Shown here: one piece after another, positions 42,422 to 51,631 of the stretch
Layout: each line of letters starts with the position of its first letter
How positions within the stretch are numbered: position 1 is the first letter of the stretch
NCBI RefSeq assembly: GCF_003598715.1
Contig: NZ_QZFU01000023.1
Span: forward strand, 248,001 to 312,000
Source of the DNA: Nocardia panacis
GTDB lineage: Bacteria > Actinomycetota > Actinomycetes > Mycobacteriales > Mycobacteriaceae
Length of the DNA stretch: 64,000 bases
Direction: 5' to 3'
Position numbers and translations under genes: made by a program
The notes under the pieces: model-generated
What the model saw: only the letters and a program-made list of their open reading frames with translations
Told to the model about the DNA's origin: nothing
Databases searched by the model: none

Positions 42422-43290
42422 ATTCCATGACAGCGCGCGAGTCGGTGCGGGCCGGGTTCACCGGGATCTACGATCCGAGTGTCGGGGAGGCGGCGCCGTG
42501 GTACATCAACGACCACACGCTGATTCGGGATGGTGCGGGCCTGTGGCACCTGTTCGGCATCACCCACCCCGAACCGGCCGATCCTTTTGGCGAAGTGGAA
42601 TTCGCGCACGCCACCGCGCCGGATCTGCTCGGTCGGTGGCGCAAGCTCGATCCGGCGCTGCGGGCCGATCCGGACTACGGTGAGACGCACCTGTGGGCGC
42701 CGCATGTAATCGCCGACAACGGCACGTATTTCATGTTCTACGCGGGCGGCGGGCCGGACCGGACCGCCGCGGCCATCAATCTCGCCACCTCCGAGGATCT
42801 CTACCAATGGCAGCGGCATCCGGAGGGTCCACTATTCCCGGACGGCTACGACGCACGCGATCCGATGGTGGCGCGGGTCGGCGAGCAGTGGGTGATGTAC
42901 TACTGCGCGACCAGTGCTCCGGAGGGCGGGAACCATGTGGTGGCGTATCGGGTCAGCACGGACCTGATCCACTGGGGTGAGCGCGAGATCGCCTACACCG
43001 ACCCGACTTCGGGGACCGAGGCGGGAAATACCGAATCCCCGTTCGTGGTGCGGGAGGGCGACCGGTGGTATCTGTTCATCGGGCCGCGTCCGGACTATGT
43101 GGGCACCGATGTCTTCCGCAGCGACGACCCATTCCACTTCGATATCGACAACAGGGTCGGCCATATCGACGCGCACGCCGCCGAACTCGTGCGCGACGCG
43201 GATCGCTGGTGGATCACCTCGGCGGGCTGGGGGCGGGGCGGTGTTTCCATCGCACCGGTCGACTTTCCAGATACCCCTGCGGGACAGTAA
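42418..43290 (+). CDS. Five-bladed-propeller glycosidase (GH43/GH32-like)
   Basis: 290-residue protein without a signal peptide. Repeated strand motifs such as GLWHLFGITH, THLWAPHVIADNGTYFMFYAGG, DARDPMVARVGEQWVMYYCAT and ESPFVVREGDRWYLFIG match the five-bladed beta-propeller of GH43, GH32 and GH130 enzymes; the DARDP aspartate and NTESP glutamate suit catalytic roles. GH43 members often cleave arabinofuranosides, which suits the neighbouring sugar genes. Start ATG 42418 overlaps the UvrA-like stop; ATG 42427 is possible. The substrate is unproven. Confidence 0.75.
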   Translation: MNSMTARESVRAGFTGIYDPSVGEAAPWYINDHTLIRDGAGLWHLFGITHPEPADPFGEVEFAHATAPDLLGRWRKLDPALRADPDYGETHLWAPHVIADNGTYFMFYAGGGPDRTAAAINLATSEDLYQWQRHPEGPLFPDGYDARDPMVARVGEQWVMYYCATSAPEGGNHVVAYRVSTDLIHWGEREIAYTDPTSGTEAGNTESPFVVREGDRWYLFIGPRPDYVGTDVFRSDDPFHFDIDNRVGHIDAHAAELVRDADRWWITSAGWGRGGVSIAPVDFPDTPAGQ

Positions 43291-43314
43291 TATTCCGCGC
43301 TGGGATATCCCACG

Positions 43315-44310
43315 CTAGCCGAGGTACATCCAGGATACCGTGGTGATCTCCGCGTTCACCAGCGGCAGGTAGAGGTTGCCGTCCTGCCAGCCGAGCGCCT
43401 GCATCGTCACCCGCAGGCCGCTGGAGAAGCAGATCGGATCGGGCACATGCCACCGGTACATGCCGAATCGCTGTGTCGCGCCGTAGATCTCGTCGGGCGG
43501 CAGCACCTGATGCAGGCCGGTGTACGGGCCGGAATAGGTGCGATAGACATGGTCGATATCGAAATTCCAAGCACCGCCGAAATAGTCCTCGGTGCCGGTG
43601 CCGCAGATGGTCGGGAATTCGATATCCCCGTCGAAGTAGAACTTGAATTCGCCCTCGCCCCACCAACCGGGGGCATTCGGGCACATGGCGAGGTAGGTGC
43701 CCACATAGCGGCCAGGACCGGTGATCTCGTCGACGAGGTTGTGCACCGCCGGATCACCGAGGGGCGCGCTGCGCCGACGACTCGTGTGCAGACGGCCCGC
43801 CTCGGCGGGGACCGGCTCCTCGGTGTAGGTGATCTGGAAGTACACCGGCACCTGGCGGCCGCTCGCATTCTCCAGCGTGATGCGGGCGTTCGTATCGAAA
43901 GGCATGGGCCAGTAGCTGTTCAGGCCACCGGCGGGCGCGACGACCACCATCCGCGAACTCAGCAGCGCGAGTTCGTCCCAACCGTTGCAGAAGAATTCGC
44001 CGAGCGGCAGTTCGACGGCCGCCGGGCCGCCGTCCCAGAATATGCGCAGCGTCAACTGGCCCAGCACTTGGCGATCGGTGGTCAACCAGAAGTGCCGGAT
44101 CACGCCGGGACCGGAAATATCCGCGAGCGTGGCCGTCTCACCCGCGCCGAGCAGGATGGACGGCGAGACCTTCCAACCGCGGCCGAGCAGCCGCGCCGCC
44201 TCCGCGCCGGTGCCCGTGACGGCCATCCCGCCCGAGCCGGGCGCACCCGTCGGATTCTCCGGACTCACCGACCGGGTGCGGGTGCCATCCAGCCGCCACA
44301 ATTCGTCCAT
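43315..44310 (-). CDS. DUF2961 / GH172 glycosidase
   Basis: 331-residue protein with the family landmarks GPGVIRHFWLTTD, SYWPMPFDTNARITLEN, YFQITYTEEPVP, GEGEFKFYFDGD, GTGTEDYFGGAWNF and the closing RWHVPDPICFSSGLRVTMQALGW. DUF2961 proteins are now GH172, which include alpha-D-fructofuranosidases and exo-D-arabinofuranosidases active on mycobacterial arabinan. No signal peptide is seen, so it likely acts inside on imported oligosaccharides. GAGG lies five bases before ATG 44310; seven bases separate it from thioredoxin. It is the last gene of the isomerase-kinase operon. Confidence 0.82.
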   Translation of the reverse strand: MDELWRLDGTRTRSVSPENPTGAPGSGGMAVTGTGAEAARLLGRGWKVSPSILLGAGETATLADISGPGVIRHFWLTTDRQVLGQLTLRIFWDGGPAAVELPLGEFFCNGWDELALLSSRMVVVAPAGGLNSYWPMPFDTNARITLENASGRQVPVYFQITYTEEPVPAEAGRLHTSRRRSAPLGDPAVHNLVDEITGPGRYVGTYLAMCPNAPGWWGEGEFKFYFDGDIEFPTICGTGTEDYFGGAWNFDIDHVYRTYSGPYTGLHQVLPPDEIYGATQRFGMYRWHVPDPICFSSGLRVTMQALGWQDGNLYLPLVNAEITTVSWMYLG

Positions 44311-44317
44311 CGTCGCC

Positions 44318-44776
44318 TCACAATCCTGGCCATCCGTATCCGATCGGTCCCGCCACACCCGCGCGCGGCCGCGCCGGGGCGGGCGGCGCGGGTGCGTTCT
44401 GCTGCGGCTGCTCCTGGTCCGCCTGGCGGGCCACTTCGCGCCGCACCTCGTCCATATCCAGCCAGATCACCTGCTGCACCAGGTCTTCCAGCTGGTCGGG
44501 TGCGAGGTAGCCCGCACCGCTGTAGACCATGAGACCGTCGCGGAAGACCATGAGCGTCGGGTACTGACTCACCCCCGCCATACCGACGAGCGCTCGCTCG
44601 GCCTCGGAATCGACCGTGGCGTACACGATCTCGGGATGTCGCCGGGCCGACTCCTGGAAGACCGGTTCGAAATGCCGACACGGTTCGCACCAACCCGCCC
44701 ACCAATCGACGAAGACGACCGGATGCCCGTGCACCACCCGGTCGAAAGTGTGCTGGGTGAGAGTCTGGATCGGCAT
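44318..44776 (-). CDS. Thioredoxin-family protein with proline-rich tail
   Basis: 152-residue protein. The thioredoxin fold has FVDWWAGWCEPCRHFEPVF, with the redox pair WCEPC near residue 30, VDSEAERALVGMAGVSQYPTLMVF with the cis-proline, and VYSGAGYLAPDQLEDLV. A 45-residue tail rich in Gln, Pro and Ala follows the domain. There is no signal peptide, so it is a cytoplasmic disulfide reductase. It lies within a sugar-catabolism operon, an unusual place; it may keep an operon enzyme reduced or be an unrelated passenger. Confidence 0.88.
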   Translation of the reverse strand: MPIQTLTQHTFDRVVHGHPVVFVDWWAGWCEPCRHFEPVFQESARRHPEIVYATVDSEAERALVGMAGVSQYPTLMVFRDGLMVYSGAGYLAPDQLEDLVQQVIWLDMDEVRREVARQADQEQPQQNAPAPPAPARPRAGVAGPIGYGWPGL

Positions 44777-44845
44777 GGCTTCCTCCCTGGATGGGCCGCA
44801 CGCATCCTCGCACGCCCCGCCACCGGAGGGAACCCGACGGCGCGG

Positions 44846-46327
44846 TCACGGCGCATCCCGATGCTGCCGCGCCGCCAGGAAATGCGCGATATCGACCGTG
44901 TCCCGGTACAGCTCGCGATACCGCCGATAGAACTCGTCGTAGTCCGCGCCGCGGCCCGGATCGGGTTCGACGGTGGCGATCACCGGATTCCAGCCGGAGG
45001 TGTCCACCCCGTCGGCCGCGGCCGCCAGCATGGCGTCGCCGAGGGCCGCGCCCATCGTCTCGGCGGGTATCTCCTGCGGCAGCCCGGTGACATCGGAGAC
45101 GATGCGCGTCCACAGTCCCCCCTTGGTGCCGCCGCCGACCGCGACCAGCCGTCGCGCCCGACCGCCGGCCTCCGTCATGGCCTCGAGATTGTGGCGCACG
45201 CCGTAGGCGATCCCCTCGAGCACCGCCCGGTACAGGTGGGCGCGCCCGTGCGCGAGGGTCAGTCCGGCGAGGATCCCGCGTGCGTCCGGGTCGAACAGCG
45301 GTGTGCGCTCCCCCGCGAAATACGGCAGCACCAGCAGTCCGGTGCTGCCGGGCGGCACCCGGTCCGCCTCGACCACCAGATCGCCGTAATCGCCGCCGAC
45401 CAGTCCGCGCAACCAGTCTGTCACCGCTCCCGAAGTGGCCATGCCCGCCGCGAGGGTGTAGGTGTCGGGTCGCAGGCCGCAGGTGCCCCACAGGCCGGGG
45501 TGCGGGCGCGGATCGGTGAGCACCTGCACCAGGAACATGGTGGTGCCGTACATGACCATGGCCTCGCCCGGCGCGCGCACGCCGACGCTCTCCGCCTCGG
45601 CCCAGGCATCGATGGCGCCCGCGGCGACCGGCAATCCGACGGGCAGACCCGTTGCCGCAGCGGCCTTTTCGGTGACGTGGCCGACTATCTCGGTGGGCCA
45701 GGCGAGTTCGGGGAGCGGCAGGCCCGGCGCGACGGCCTGCGCCCATTCCGACCAGTCCTGCGCCCGCAGGTCGTACATCGGCGTGCATTGGCTGGCCGAA
45801 TGATGGTCGAGCACATAGCGTCCGGTGAGCCGATGGACCAGGAACGAACTCGCCATCAACAGCATGCGCATCTCGGCCGCGACCTCAGGCTCGTGCCGGG
45901 CCAGCCAGCGCAGCTTCGGGCCGACGGCCTGACTCGACAGGGGCGATCCGCAGCGTGCCAGGATCGCGCCCGCACCCAGCTCCGCTGTCAATTCCGCTAT
46001 TTCGGTGGTGGCCCTGGTATCCACGCCGTACAGGATGGCCGGGCGCAGCGGCGTGCCCGAGGCGTCGGCGGGCAGCAGGCACGGGCCGATCCCGCTCACC
46101 GCGAGGCCCGCCAGTGGTTCGGTGCCGAGTTCGGCGAAGACAGCGGAGAGTTCGGCGGCGATGGCCCGAAACTCGGCCCACCACACCGCCTCCGCATCGT
46201 GCTCGACCCAGCCGGGGCGCGGCGTCGAAACACTGTGCGCCCGTTCGGCTCGCGCGACGATCAGCCCGTCCCTGGTGACCAGCACACCCTTCGAGCTCGC
46301 TGTCCCGATATCGATGCCGAGATACAT
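44846..46327 (-). CDS. FGGY family carbohydrate kinase (pentulokinase candidate)
   Basis: 493-residue kinase of the FGGY family. The phosphate-binding start is YLGIDIGTASSKGVLV; the catalytic aspartate is in VAAGAIDAWAEAESVGV; the ATP domain has YGTTMFLVQVL, VLPYFAGERTPLFDPDARG and VAVGGGTKGGLWTRIVSDVTG. The substrate is probably a ketopentose or ketohexose produced by the preceding isomerase; D-ribulose would fit a D-arabinose pathway. ATG 46327 overlaps the isomerase stop (ATGA), implying coupled synthesis. Confidence 0.87.
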   Translation of the reverse strand: MYLGIDIGTASSKGVLVTRDGLIVARAERAHSVSTPRPGWVEHDAEAVWWAEFRAIAAELSAVFAELGTEPLAGLAVSGIGPCLLPADASGTPLRPAILYGVDTRATTEIAELTAELGAGAILARCGSPLSSQAVGPKLRWLARHEPEVAAEMRMLLMASSFLVHRLTGRYVLDHHSASQCTPMYDLRAQDWSEWAQAVAPGLPLPELAWPTEIVGHVTEKAAAATGLPVGLPVAAGAIDAWAEAESVGVRAPGEAMVMYGTTMFLVQVLTDPRPHPGLWGTCGLRPDTYTLAAGMATSGAVTDWLRGLVGGDYGDLVVEADRVPPGSTGLLVLPYFAGERTPLFDPDARGILAGLTLAHGRAHLYRAVLEGIAYGVRHNLEAMTEAGGRARRLVAVGGGTKGGLWTRIVSDVTGLPQEIPAETMGAALGDAMLAAAADGVDTSGWNPVIATVEPDPGRGADYDEFYRRYRELYRDTVDIAHFLAARQHRDAP

Positions 46328-47739
46328 CAGCGGCCGAATTCGTCGACCCGCACGCCGAGCAGCCCGCAGGCGGCCCGCACGGCCGCGCGGTGGTCGCCGG
46401 GGACGGCGTGGATGTGGTTCGCGCCGAAGCGGGTCAGGAAATCCTCGGCCCGCGCGTCCAAGCGGGCGAAGGCGTGCGGCCACTCCCGCGTCGACTGCCG
46501 CATCAGCGCCTCGTTGGTCGGCTCGTCGTAGGTCTCGAAAGCGCCGCGCAGCAACTGCATTCGATACTCGCCCGCCAGGCGGGTGAGCCGGGCGAATGTC
46601 ATCTCGCCCGGTGCCGCCAAATGCTGCACCGACGCGCCGCCCGCGGGGAAGAAGAACACCTCCGGATACAGATGCACCCGCGCCAGATTCTCCGCCGGGT
46701 CGGCACTGCGCGCGGCGAACCAGGTGGCATGCTGACCGGAGTTGCACAGATCCCAGATATCGCGATCGGCGTGGTAGTGGCGCACATCGGCGAAAAGCAC
46801 CGGCGTGCCCGCGATCCCCTTCAGCAACTGCATGGTGAGCGCGCCGTCCATATCCGCCTCGGTCGCGCACACATGGGTCTGCTTCGGGCCGTTCCAGTCG
46901 TAGGGGTCGTTGAGGATGGCCTCGGTGATATCCATGGTGGCGAAATGACCGGTGAGCTCCGGCTGCCCCTTGATGCCGGAGAAATCCAGCCGCCACTCCG
47001 AAATCAGTTCGCGCACCGCGAGATACGAACGGATCTGCCGCTCCAGCAGCTCCGGGGTGAGCTTGACGCCGTCGTAGTGCACGCCCGCCGCGTACCGCTC
47101 CAGCCATTCGCGGCCCGCGCGGGCCTCACCCGGATCGGCGAGTTCGGCGCGGCGCACGATCTCCCACTGATCGATCTCCTCGACATCGATGCCGAAGAGC
47201 CGCTGCCACTGATCGGTATTGGCCACCGCCGTATTCATCCCCATCGGGCGGCCGCCGAAACGCCCGAAAGTGCTGCCGCGCAACGCGCCGACCGCCGCCG
47301 CGGCGCGCGCGTGCGCGCCGATGGCCGCGATCAACTCCGGGTCGGCCGGATCGCCCCACTCGCGCACATGCGCGCGGCCGATCTGATCCAGTGCGCCGCC
47401 CGCCGCCAACATGCCGACCATGCCCGGCTGCACCGGGTCGATATTCGACAGCAGCAGCAGCGGACCCGGCGTCGCACCCGCCGCCAGCATGGTGAAATGC
47501 GGGAACGCCCACACGGCGTAGTGCAGCACGGTGAGATCGACACCCGCCGCCGCGACCTCGCGCGCCACCGCCGTGGCCAGTGCGTTGTCGCTGACCGGGG
47601 CGCGGCCGCGCACGACACGGTGCCCGGCCGCCGCCAGAGCGGCCGCGAGTCTGTCCTCGGCGGCGCGGAGGAAATCCGCGATACCCGCGTGCACATAGTC
47701 GCGTCCGTCGGAAATGCTGATCACGCCGATACGGGCCAT
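46327..47739 (-). CDS. L-fucose/arabinose isomerase family protein
   Basis: 470-residue sugar isomerase of the FucI/AraA-like fold. Segments seen are ARIGVISISDGRDYVHAGI, LHYAVWAFPHFTMLAAG, GGRPMGMNTAVANTDQW, CATEADMDGALTMQLLKGI (metal-ligand Glu and Asp) and NSGQHATWFA with a metal-site histidine. FucI proteins convert L-fucose to L-fuculose and also D-arabinose to D-ribulose; the sequence cannot choose between them. GGAGG lies seven bases before ATG 47739. First gene of the isomerase-kinase-thioredoxin-GH172 operon, divergent from a solute-binding lipoprotein. Confidence 0.85.
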   Translation of the reverse strand: MARIGVISISDGRDYVHAGIADFLRAAEDRLAAALAAAGHRVVRGRAPVSDNALATAVAREVAAAGVDLTVLHYAVWAFPHFTMLAAGATPGPLLLLSNIDPVQPGMVGMLAAGGALDQIGRAHVREWGDPADPELIAAIGAHARAAAAVGALRGSTFGRFGGRPMGMNTAVANTDQWQRLFGIDVEEIDQWEIVRRAELADPGEARAGREWLERYAAGVHYDGVKLTPELLERQIRSYLAVRELISEWRLDFSGIKGQPELTGHFATMDITEAILNDPYDWNGPKQTHVCATEADMDGALTMQLLKGIAGTPVLFADVRHYHADRDIWDLCNSGQHATWFAARSADPAENLARVHLYPEVFFFPAGGASVQHLAAPGEMTFARLTRLAGEYRMQLLRGAFETYDEPTNEALMRQSTREWPHAFARLDARAEDFLTRFGANHIHAVPGDHRAAVRAACGLLGVRVDEFGR

Positions 47740-47903
47740 GCCGGTCCTCCAGGGATGGTCGGACTTCTCGACTCGGTCCTCCAGTATGCCGGACAAGCGG
47801 CCGTGAAATGGCTAGTGTCCGAATACATCCCATGGCGGGTTCGTTCGGTGGCCGGAAGATCCCGGCCCGCCGCCGCCCGCCGCCTCCGCTACTTCGGGAG
47901 CAT

Positions 47904-49505
47904 GTGTTGAGACTGACCAGAGCAATGGCGCTTGCCGCGACCGGGATACTGGCCGCGGGCCTAGGCCTGGCGGGCTGTTCATCGGCCGAGAAGGCCGATT
48001 CGGAGATCGTCACCGTCAACGGCGGCGAACCGCAGAATCCGCTGGTACCCACCAATACCAATGAGAATATGGGCGGCCGGGTGGTCGACCGGCTCTTCGC
48101 CGGACTCAAGTACTACGACGGCAATGGCGTCGCGCACGATGAGATGGCCCAGTCCATCGAGACGACCGACCGCAAGAACTACAGGATCACCGTCAAACCC
48201 GACTGGAAATTCACCGACGGCACCCCGGTCACCGCCAAATCCTTCGTCAACGCGTGGAACTTCGGCGCCTTGGGCGCCAATGCCCAACTCCAGAGCTACG
48301 TCTTCTCGCTCATTGCGGGCTTCGACGAGGTGAACGCGAAAAATCCGACCGCGCAGACCCTTTCGGGCCTGAAGGTGCTCGACGACCGCACCTTCACCGT
48401 CGAGCTCAAACAGCCGTCCATCGATTTCGAGACCTCGCTGGGCTTCTCGCCGTTCTATCCGCTGCCCGATGCCGCCTTCACCGATATCAAAGCATTCGGC
48501 CAGAATCCGATCGGCAACGGCCCGTACAAGTTCACCAAGTGGGAACACAACGTCAAGATCGACATGGTGCCCAACCCGGACTACAAGGGCGGGCGCGCGC
48601 CGAAGAACAAGGGCCTGCGCTTCGTCATGTACCAGTCCTACGACACCGCCTACGCCGACCTGCAATCCAATAATCTGGACGCGCTGGATCTGGTGCCCGA
48701 CAGCGCCCTGACCACCTACAAGAAGGACCTGGGCGACCGAGCCATCACCAAACCCATCGCCTACAAGCAGGCCATCGGCATTCAGACCAGCGCACCGCAC
48801 TTCGGCGGCCAGGAGGGTCTGCTGCGGCGCAGGGCGCTGTCGCTGGCCATCGACCGGGATCTGATCTGCGACAAGATCTTCCATGGTTTGCGCGAACCCG
48901 CCCGCGACTTCACCGCCCGCACGCTGCCCGGCTTCGACGGCAATCTTCCCGGTGTCGACGTGCTGAAATACAATCCGACCGAGGCCAAGAACCTGTGGGC
49001 GCAGGCCAATAGCATCGCACCGTGGTCGGGCCGCTACGAGATCGCCTACAACTCCGACGGCAATCATCAGCCGTGGGTCGATGCCGTCGCCAACAGCATC
49101 AAGAACACCCTGGGCATCGATGCCGTCGGCACGCCGTACCCGATCTTCAAAACCATTCGCGACAAGATCAACACCCGCACCATCGGCACCGCCTTCCGCT
49201 ACGGCTGGCAAGGCGACTACCCGACCATGCTGCAATTCCTCACCGCGCAGTACTACAGCTTCTCCGACACCAACGACGTCGACTACAAGAGCCCGGAATT
49301 CGACGGCCTGCTCAATGCCGCGCTCGCCGCACCGAATCTCCAGGAGTCCTACAGGATCGTGGCGCAGGCTCAGACGCTGATGCTCAAGGATATGCCGGAT
49401 ATCCCGCTGTGGGATTACATCGCCCCGGCGGGCCGCTCGGACAAGACCAAGGCGGCGCCGCTGTCGTGGAGCGGGCTGTTCGACTTCGAGAATATCGAGA
49501 AGTAG
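47904..49505 (+). CDS. ABC-transporter solute-binding lipoprotein, OppA/DppA type
   Basis: 533-residue exported protein with lipobox LGLAGC. SBP family 5 features are GRVVDRLFAGLKYYD, WKFTDGTPVTAKSFVNAWN, IGNGPYKFTKWEHNVKIDM and LRRRALSLAIDRDLICD, with DMPDIPLWDY near the end. The family binds oligopeptides, and sometimes oligosaccharides or nickel. No permease or ATPase gene is adjacent. Its divergent position from the sugar operon could indicate sugar uptake but is not proof. GTG 47904 or TTG 47907 after GGGAG is the likely start. Confidence 0.85.
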   Translation: MLRLTRAMALAATGILAAGLGLAGCSSAEKADSEIVTVNGGEPQNPLVPTNTNENMGGRVVDRLFAGLKYYDGNGVAHDEMAQSIETTDRKNYRITVKPDWKFTDGTPVTAKSFVNAWNFGALGANAQLQSYVFSLIAGFDEVNAKNPTAQTLSGLKVLDDRTFTVELKQPSIDFETSLGFSPFYPLPDAAFTDIKAFGQNPIGNGPYKFTKWEHNVKIDMVPNPDYKGGRAPKNKGLRFVMYQSYDTAYADLQSNNLDALDLVPDSALTTYKKDLGDRAITKPIAYKQAIGIQTSAPHFGGQEGLLRRRALSLAIDRDLICDKIFHGLREPARDFTARTLPGFDGNLPGVDVLKYNPTEAKNLWAQANSIAPWSGRYEIAYNSDGNHQPWVDAVANSIKNTLGIDAVGTPYPIFKTIRDKINTRTIGTAFRYGWQGDYPTMLQFLTAQYYSFSDTNDVDYKSPEFDGLLNAALAAPNLQESYRIVAQAQTLMLKDMPDIPLWDYIAPAGRSDKTKAAPLSWSGLFDFENIEK

Positions 49506-49537
49506 GAGTTCGAGTTCCCCTCGGCCACACGGTGACT

Positions 49538-49567
49538 GGACCCGCATTCTTTCGAGAATGCGGGTCC
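49538..49567. terminator. Strong terminator with TTCG tetraloop
   Basis: GGACCCGCATTCT (49538-49550), loop TTCG, AGAATGCGGGTCC (49555-49567): a perfect 13-bp stem 32 bases after the solute-binding protein stop. Confidence 0.85.
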
Positions 49568-49655
49568 TGTCCTGGCTGCTCGGTCATCCGATGATTTCGG
49601 CCATCGAACGCCGCGCACACTCGTCCGCACCAAGATGGTTATGCGGATAGAGGGT

Positions 49656-50096
49656 TCACTCGCCCGAGAGGAGTTCGTCCGCACGGGCCAGGGCGGCATC
49701 CAGGGTCGTGCCCCATTCGCCCAGCGCGGCGAATTCGTTCAGGAAATCGGTCAATTCGCCGCGCAGCGCGGTCAGTTCGGCGACGGCGGGATCGAGGGGG
49801 AACCAGGCGGGGGTCCGGCGCCACCAGTTCGTGCCGTCGAGCCAGGACCACAGGATGTCGCGGACCAGGATCGGGTCCGGGGTGTAGAGCTGGAAGTCCG
49901 CTTCGTCGGCGCGGTATTCCAGCTCGTAGCCGCCGTCGGGGAGCAGGCGGGCGCGGATGCGTTGGTGGGCGCCGCGTTCCAGGGTCAGGTGGGCACAGTG
50001 TTCGACGAGGTCGGTGAGGGCGGCCCTGGTGGTGGGCGGCGGGACGGGGCCTGCGCCGAGGTCGGCCCGTGTCGGTTCGGGCGGATCCGCTGACAT
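49656..50096 (-). CDS. Hypothetical protein, 146 aa
   Basis: Soluble 146-residue protein, Trp-rich in the middle (VRDILWSWLDGTNWWRRTPAWFPLD) and acidic at both ends, with ELEYRADEADFQLYTPDP before it. No signal peptide, membrane segment or recognised motif. ATG 50096 has no clear Shine-Dalgarno. It is divergent from xylulokinase with 49 bases between starts, so the two may share a control region. Function unknown. Confidence 0.6.
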   Translation of the reverse strand: MSADPPEPTRADLGAGPVPPPTTRAALTDLVEHCAHLTLERGAHQRIRARLLPDGGYELEYRADEADFQLYTPDPILVRDILWSWLDGTNWWRRTPAWFPLDPAVAELTALRGELTDFLNEFAALGEWGTTLDAALARADELLSGE

Positions 50097-50145
50097 CCGA
50101 ACAGTATCGCCGACCCGCGGGCGGATCCTTTGGCAAGGTAGGGCG

Positions 50146-51528
50146 ATGGTGACCGTGGCCGGTGTGGACAGTTCCACCCAATCGTGCAAGATCGTCGTCT
50201 GCGATGCCGAGACCGGTGCGGTGCTGGCCCGCGCGCAGGCCCCGCATCCCGACGGCACGGAGGTGCCCGCCGAATCCTGGTGGCGGGCACTGGAATCGGC
50301 GGGCGCCGGTCGGCTCGACCGGGTGGACGCGCTTGCCGTCGCCGGACAGCAGCACGGATTGGTCGCACTCGACGCGCGGCACCGTCCGGTGCGAGACGCA
50401 CTGCTGTGGAACGACACTCGCTCCGCCGGAGCGGCCGAGGATCTGGTGCGCGAACTCGGTGGGACGGGGGCGTGGGCCGAGGCGGTTGGCAGCGTACCGC
50501 TGGCCGCCTTCACCGTGACGAAACTGCGCTGGCTGGCCGATCACGAACCCGAGGCGGCCGATCGGACCGCGCGGATACTGCTGCCGCACGACTACCTCAC
50601 CTGGCGGCTGCGCGGCGCGGACGCCGAGCCGACCACCGATCGCGGCGACGCCTCAGGGACGGGCTATTGGTCGCCCGCCACCGATTCCTATCGAGAAGAC
50701 CTACTCGCGCTTGCCTTTCGGGGCCGCACACCCGAACTGCCGCGCGTCGCCCGACCCGCCGAACTCGTCGGCCGGACCGCGGCGGGCACACCGGTGGCCG
50801 CGGGCACCGGCGACAATGCCGCCGCCGCTTTGGGTTTGGGTCTGGGCGATGGCGATATCGCGATCTCGCTCGGCACCAGCGGCACCGTCTTCGCGCGCAG
50901 CGCGACGCCGAGTGCGGACCCGAGCGGGGCCGTCGCCGGATTCGCCGACGCCACCGGGGCCTTCCTACCGCTGGTCTGCACGCTCAATGCCGCCCGCGTC
51001 CTCACCTCGCTCGCCGATTTGCTCGGCGTGGACCGCGCGACCATGGAAACGCTTGCTGCACAGGAGAATCCGGGTTCTTCCGGGGTGGTGCTGCTCCCCT
51101 ACCTCGGCGGTGAGCGCACCCCCAACCTGCCGCACGCTTCGGGCAGCCTGCACGGACTGCGCCCGGACAACATGCGCCCATCGGTCCTGGCTCGCGCGGG
51201 CTACGAGGGCATGCTCTGCAATATGGCCGACGCGCTCGACGCCCTGCGCATGGTCCCGCGCCGGGTGCTGCTCATCGGCGGCGCGGCGCGCTCTCCGCTC
51301 GTCGCCCGACTCGCCGCCCAGATCTTCGGCGTCGCCGTGACGGTGCCGGAACCCGACGAATATGTCGCCATCGGTGCGGCGCGTCAGGCGGCGTGGGCGC
51401 TGTCGGGCGCGCCCGAACCGCCCGACTGGTCAGCCCGCACCTCGGCCGAGGTACCCGCGCCGGAGGATTCTGCCGCAGGCCAGGAAGTCCGCGCTCAATA
51501 CGCGCGAGCCCGGCAATCCCTGTACTGA
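50146..51528 (+). CDS. xylB: Xylulokinase
   Basis: 460-residue FGGY kinase closer to XylB than the kinase at 44846. Features are TVAGVDSSTQSCKIVV, the substrate-loop GQQHGLVALD and LLWNDTRSA, ISLGTSGTVFAR, the catalytic AAGTGDNAAAALG and VLLIGGAARSPLVARLAAQIF. It phosphorylates D-xylulose (or a related ketose) for the pentose-phosphate pathway. ATG 50146 follows AAGG. No xylose isomerase is adjacent. Its nearness to the isomerase/kinase operon suggests a shared pentose theme. Confidence 0.85.
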   Translation: MVTVAGVDSSTQSCKIVVCDAETGAVLARAQAPHPDGTEVPAESWWRALESAGAGRLDRVDALAVAGQQHGLVALDARHRPVRDALLWNDTRSAGAAEDLVRELGGTGAWAEAVGSVPLAAFTVTKLRWLADHEPEAADRTARILLPHDYLTWRLRGADAEPTTDRGDASGTGYWSPATDSYREDLLALAFRGRTPELPRVARPAELVGRTAAGTPVAAGTGDNAAAALGLGLGDGDIAISLGTSGTVFARSATPSADPSGAVAGFADATGAFLPLVCTLNAARVLTSLADLLGVDRATMETLAAQENPGSSGVVLLPYLGGERTPNLPHASGSLHGLRPDNMRPSVLARAGYEGMLCNMADALDALRMVPRRVLLIGGAARSPLVARLAAQIFGVAVTVPEPDEYVAIGAARQAAWALSGAPEPPDWSARTSAEVPAPEDSAAGQEVRAQYARARQSLY

Positions 51529-51631
51529 GCGCACGGTTCGGTAATCGGAATCTCGTGAGAACAATCCGACCGAAAATGCCGATACTGCTGGTAGAAGCAG
51601 CAAATGCGTGGCAAGGGGGACCGAGGCGACG

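Noticed and set aside
44846..51528. Reading 44318-51528 as a proven xylose-utilisation locus
   Set aside because: No xylose isomerase or transporter permease is present; only the kinase fits xylose.
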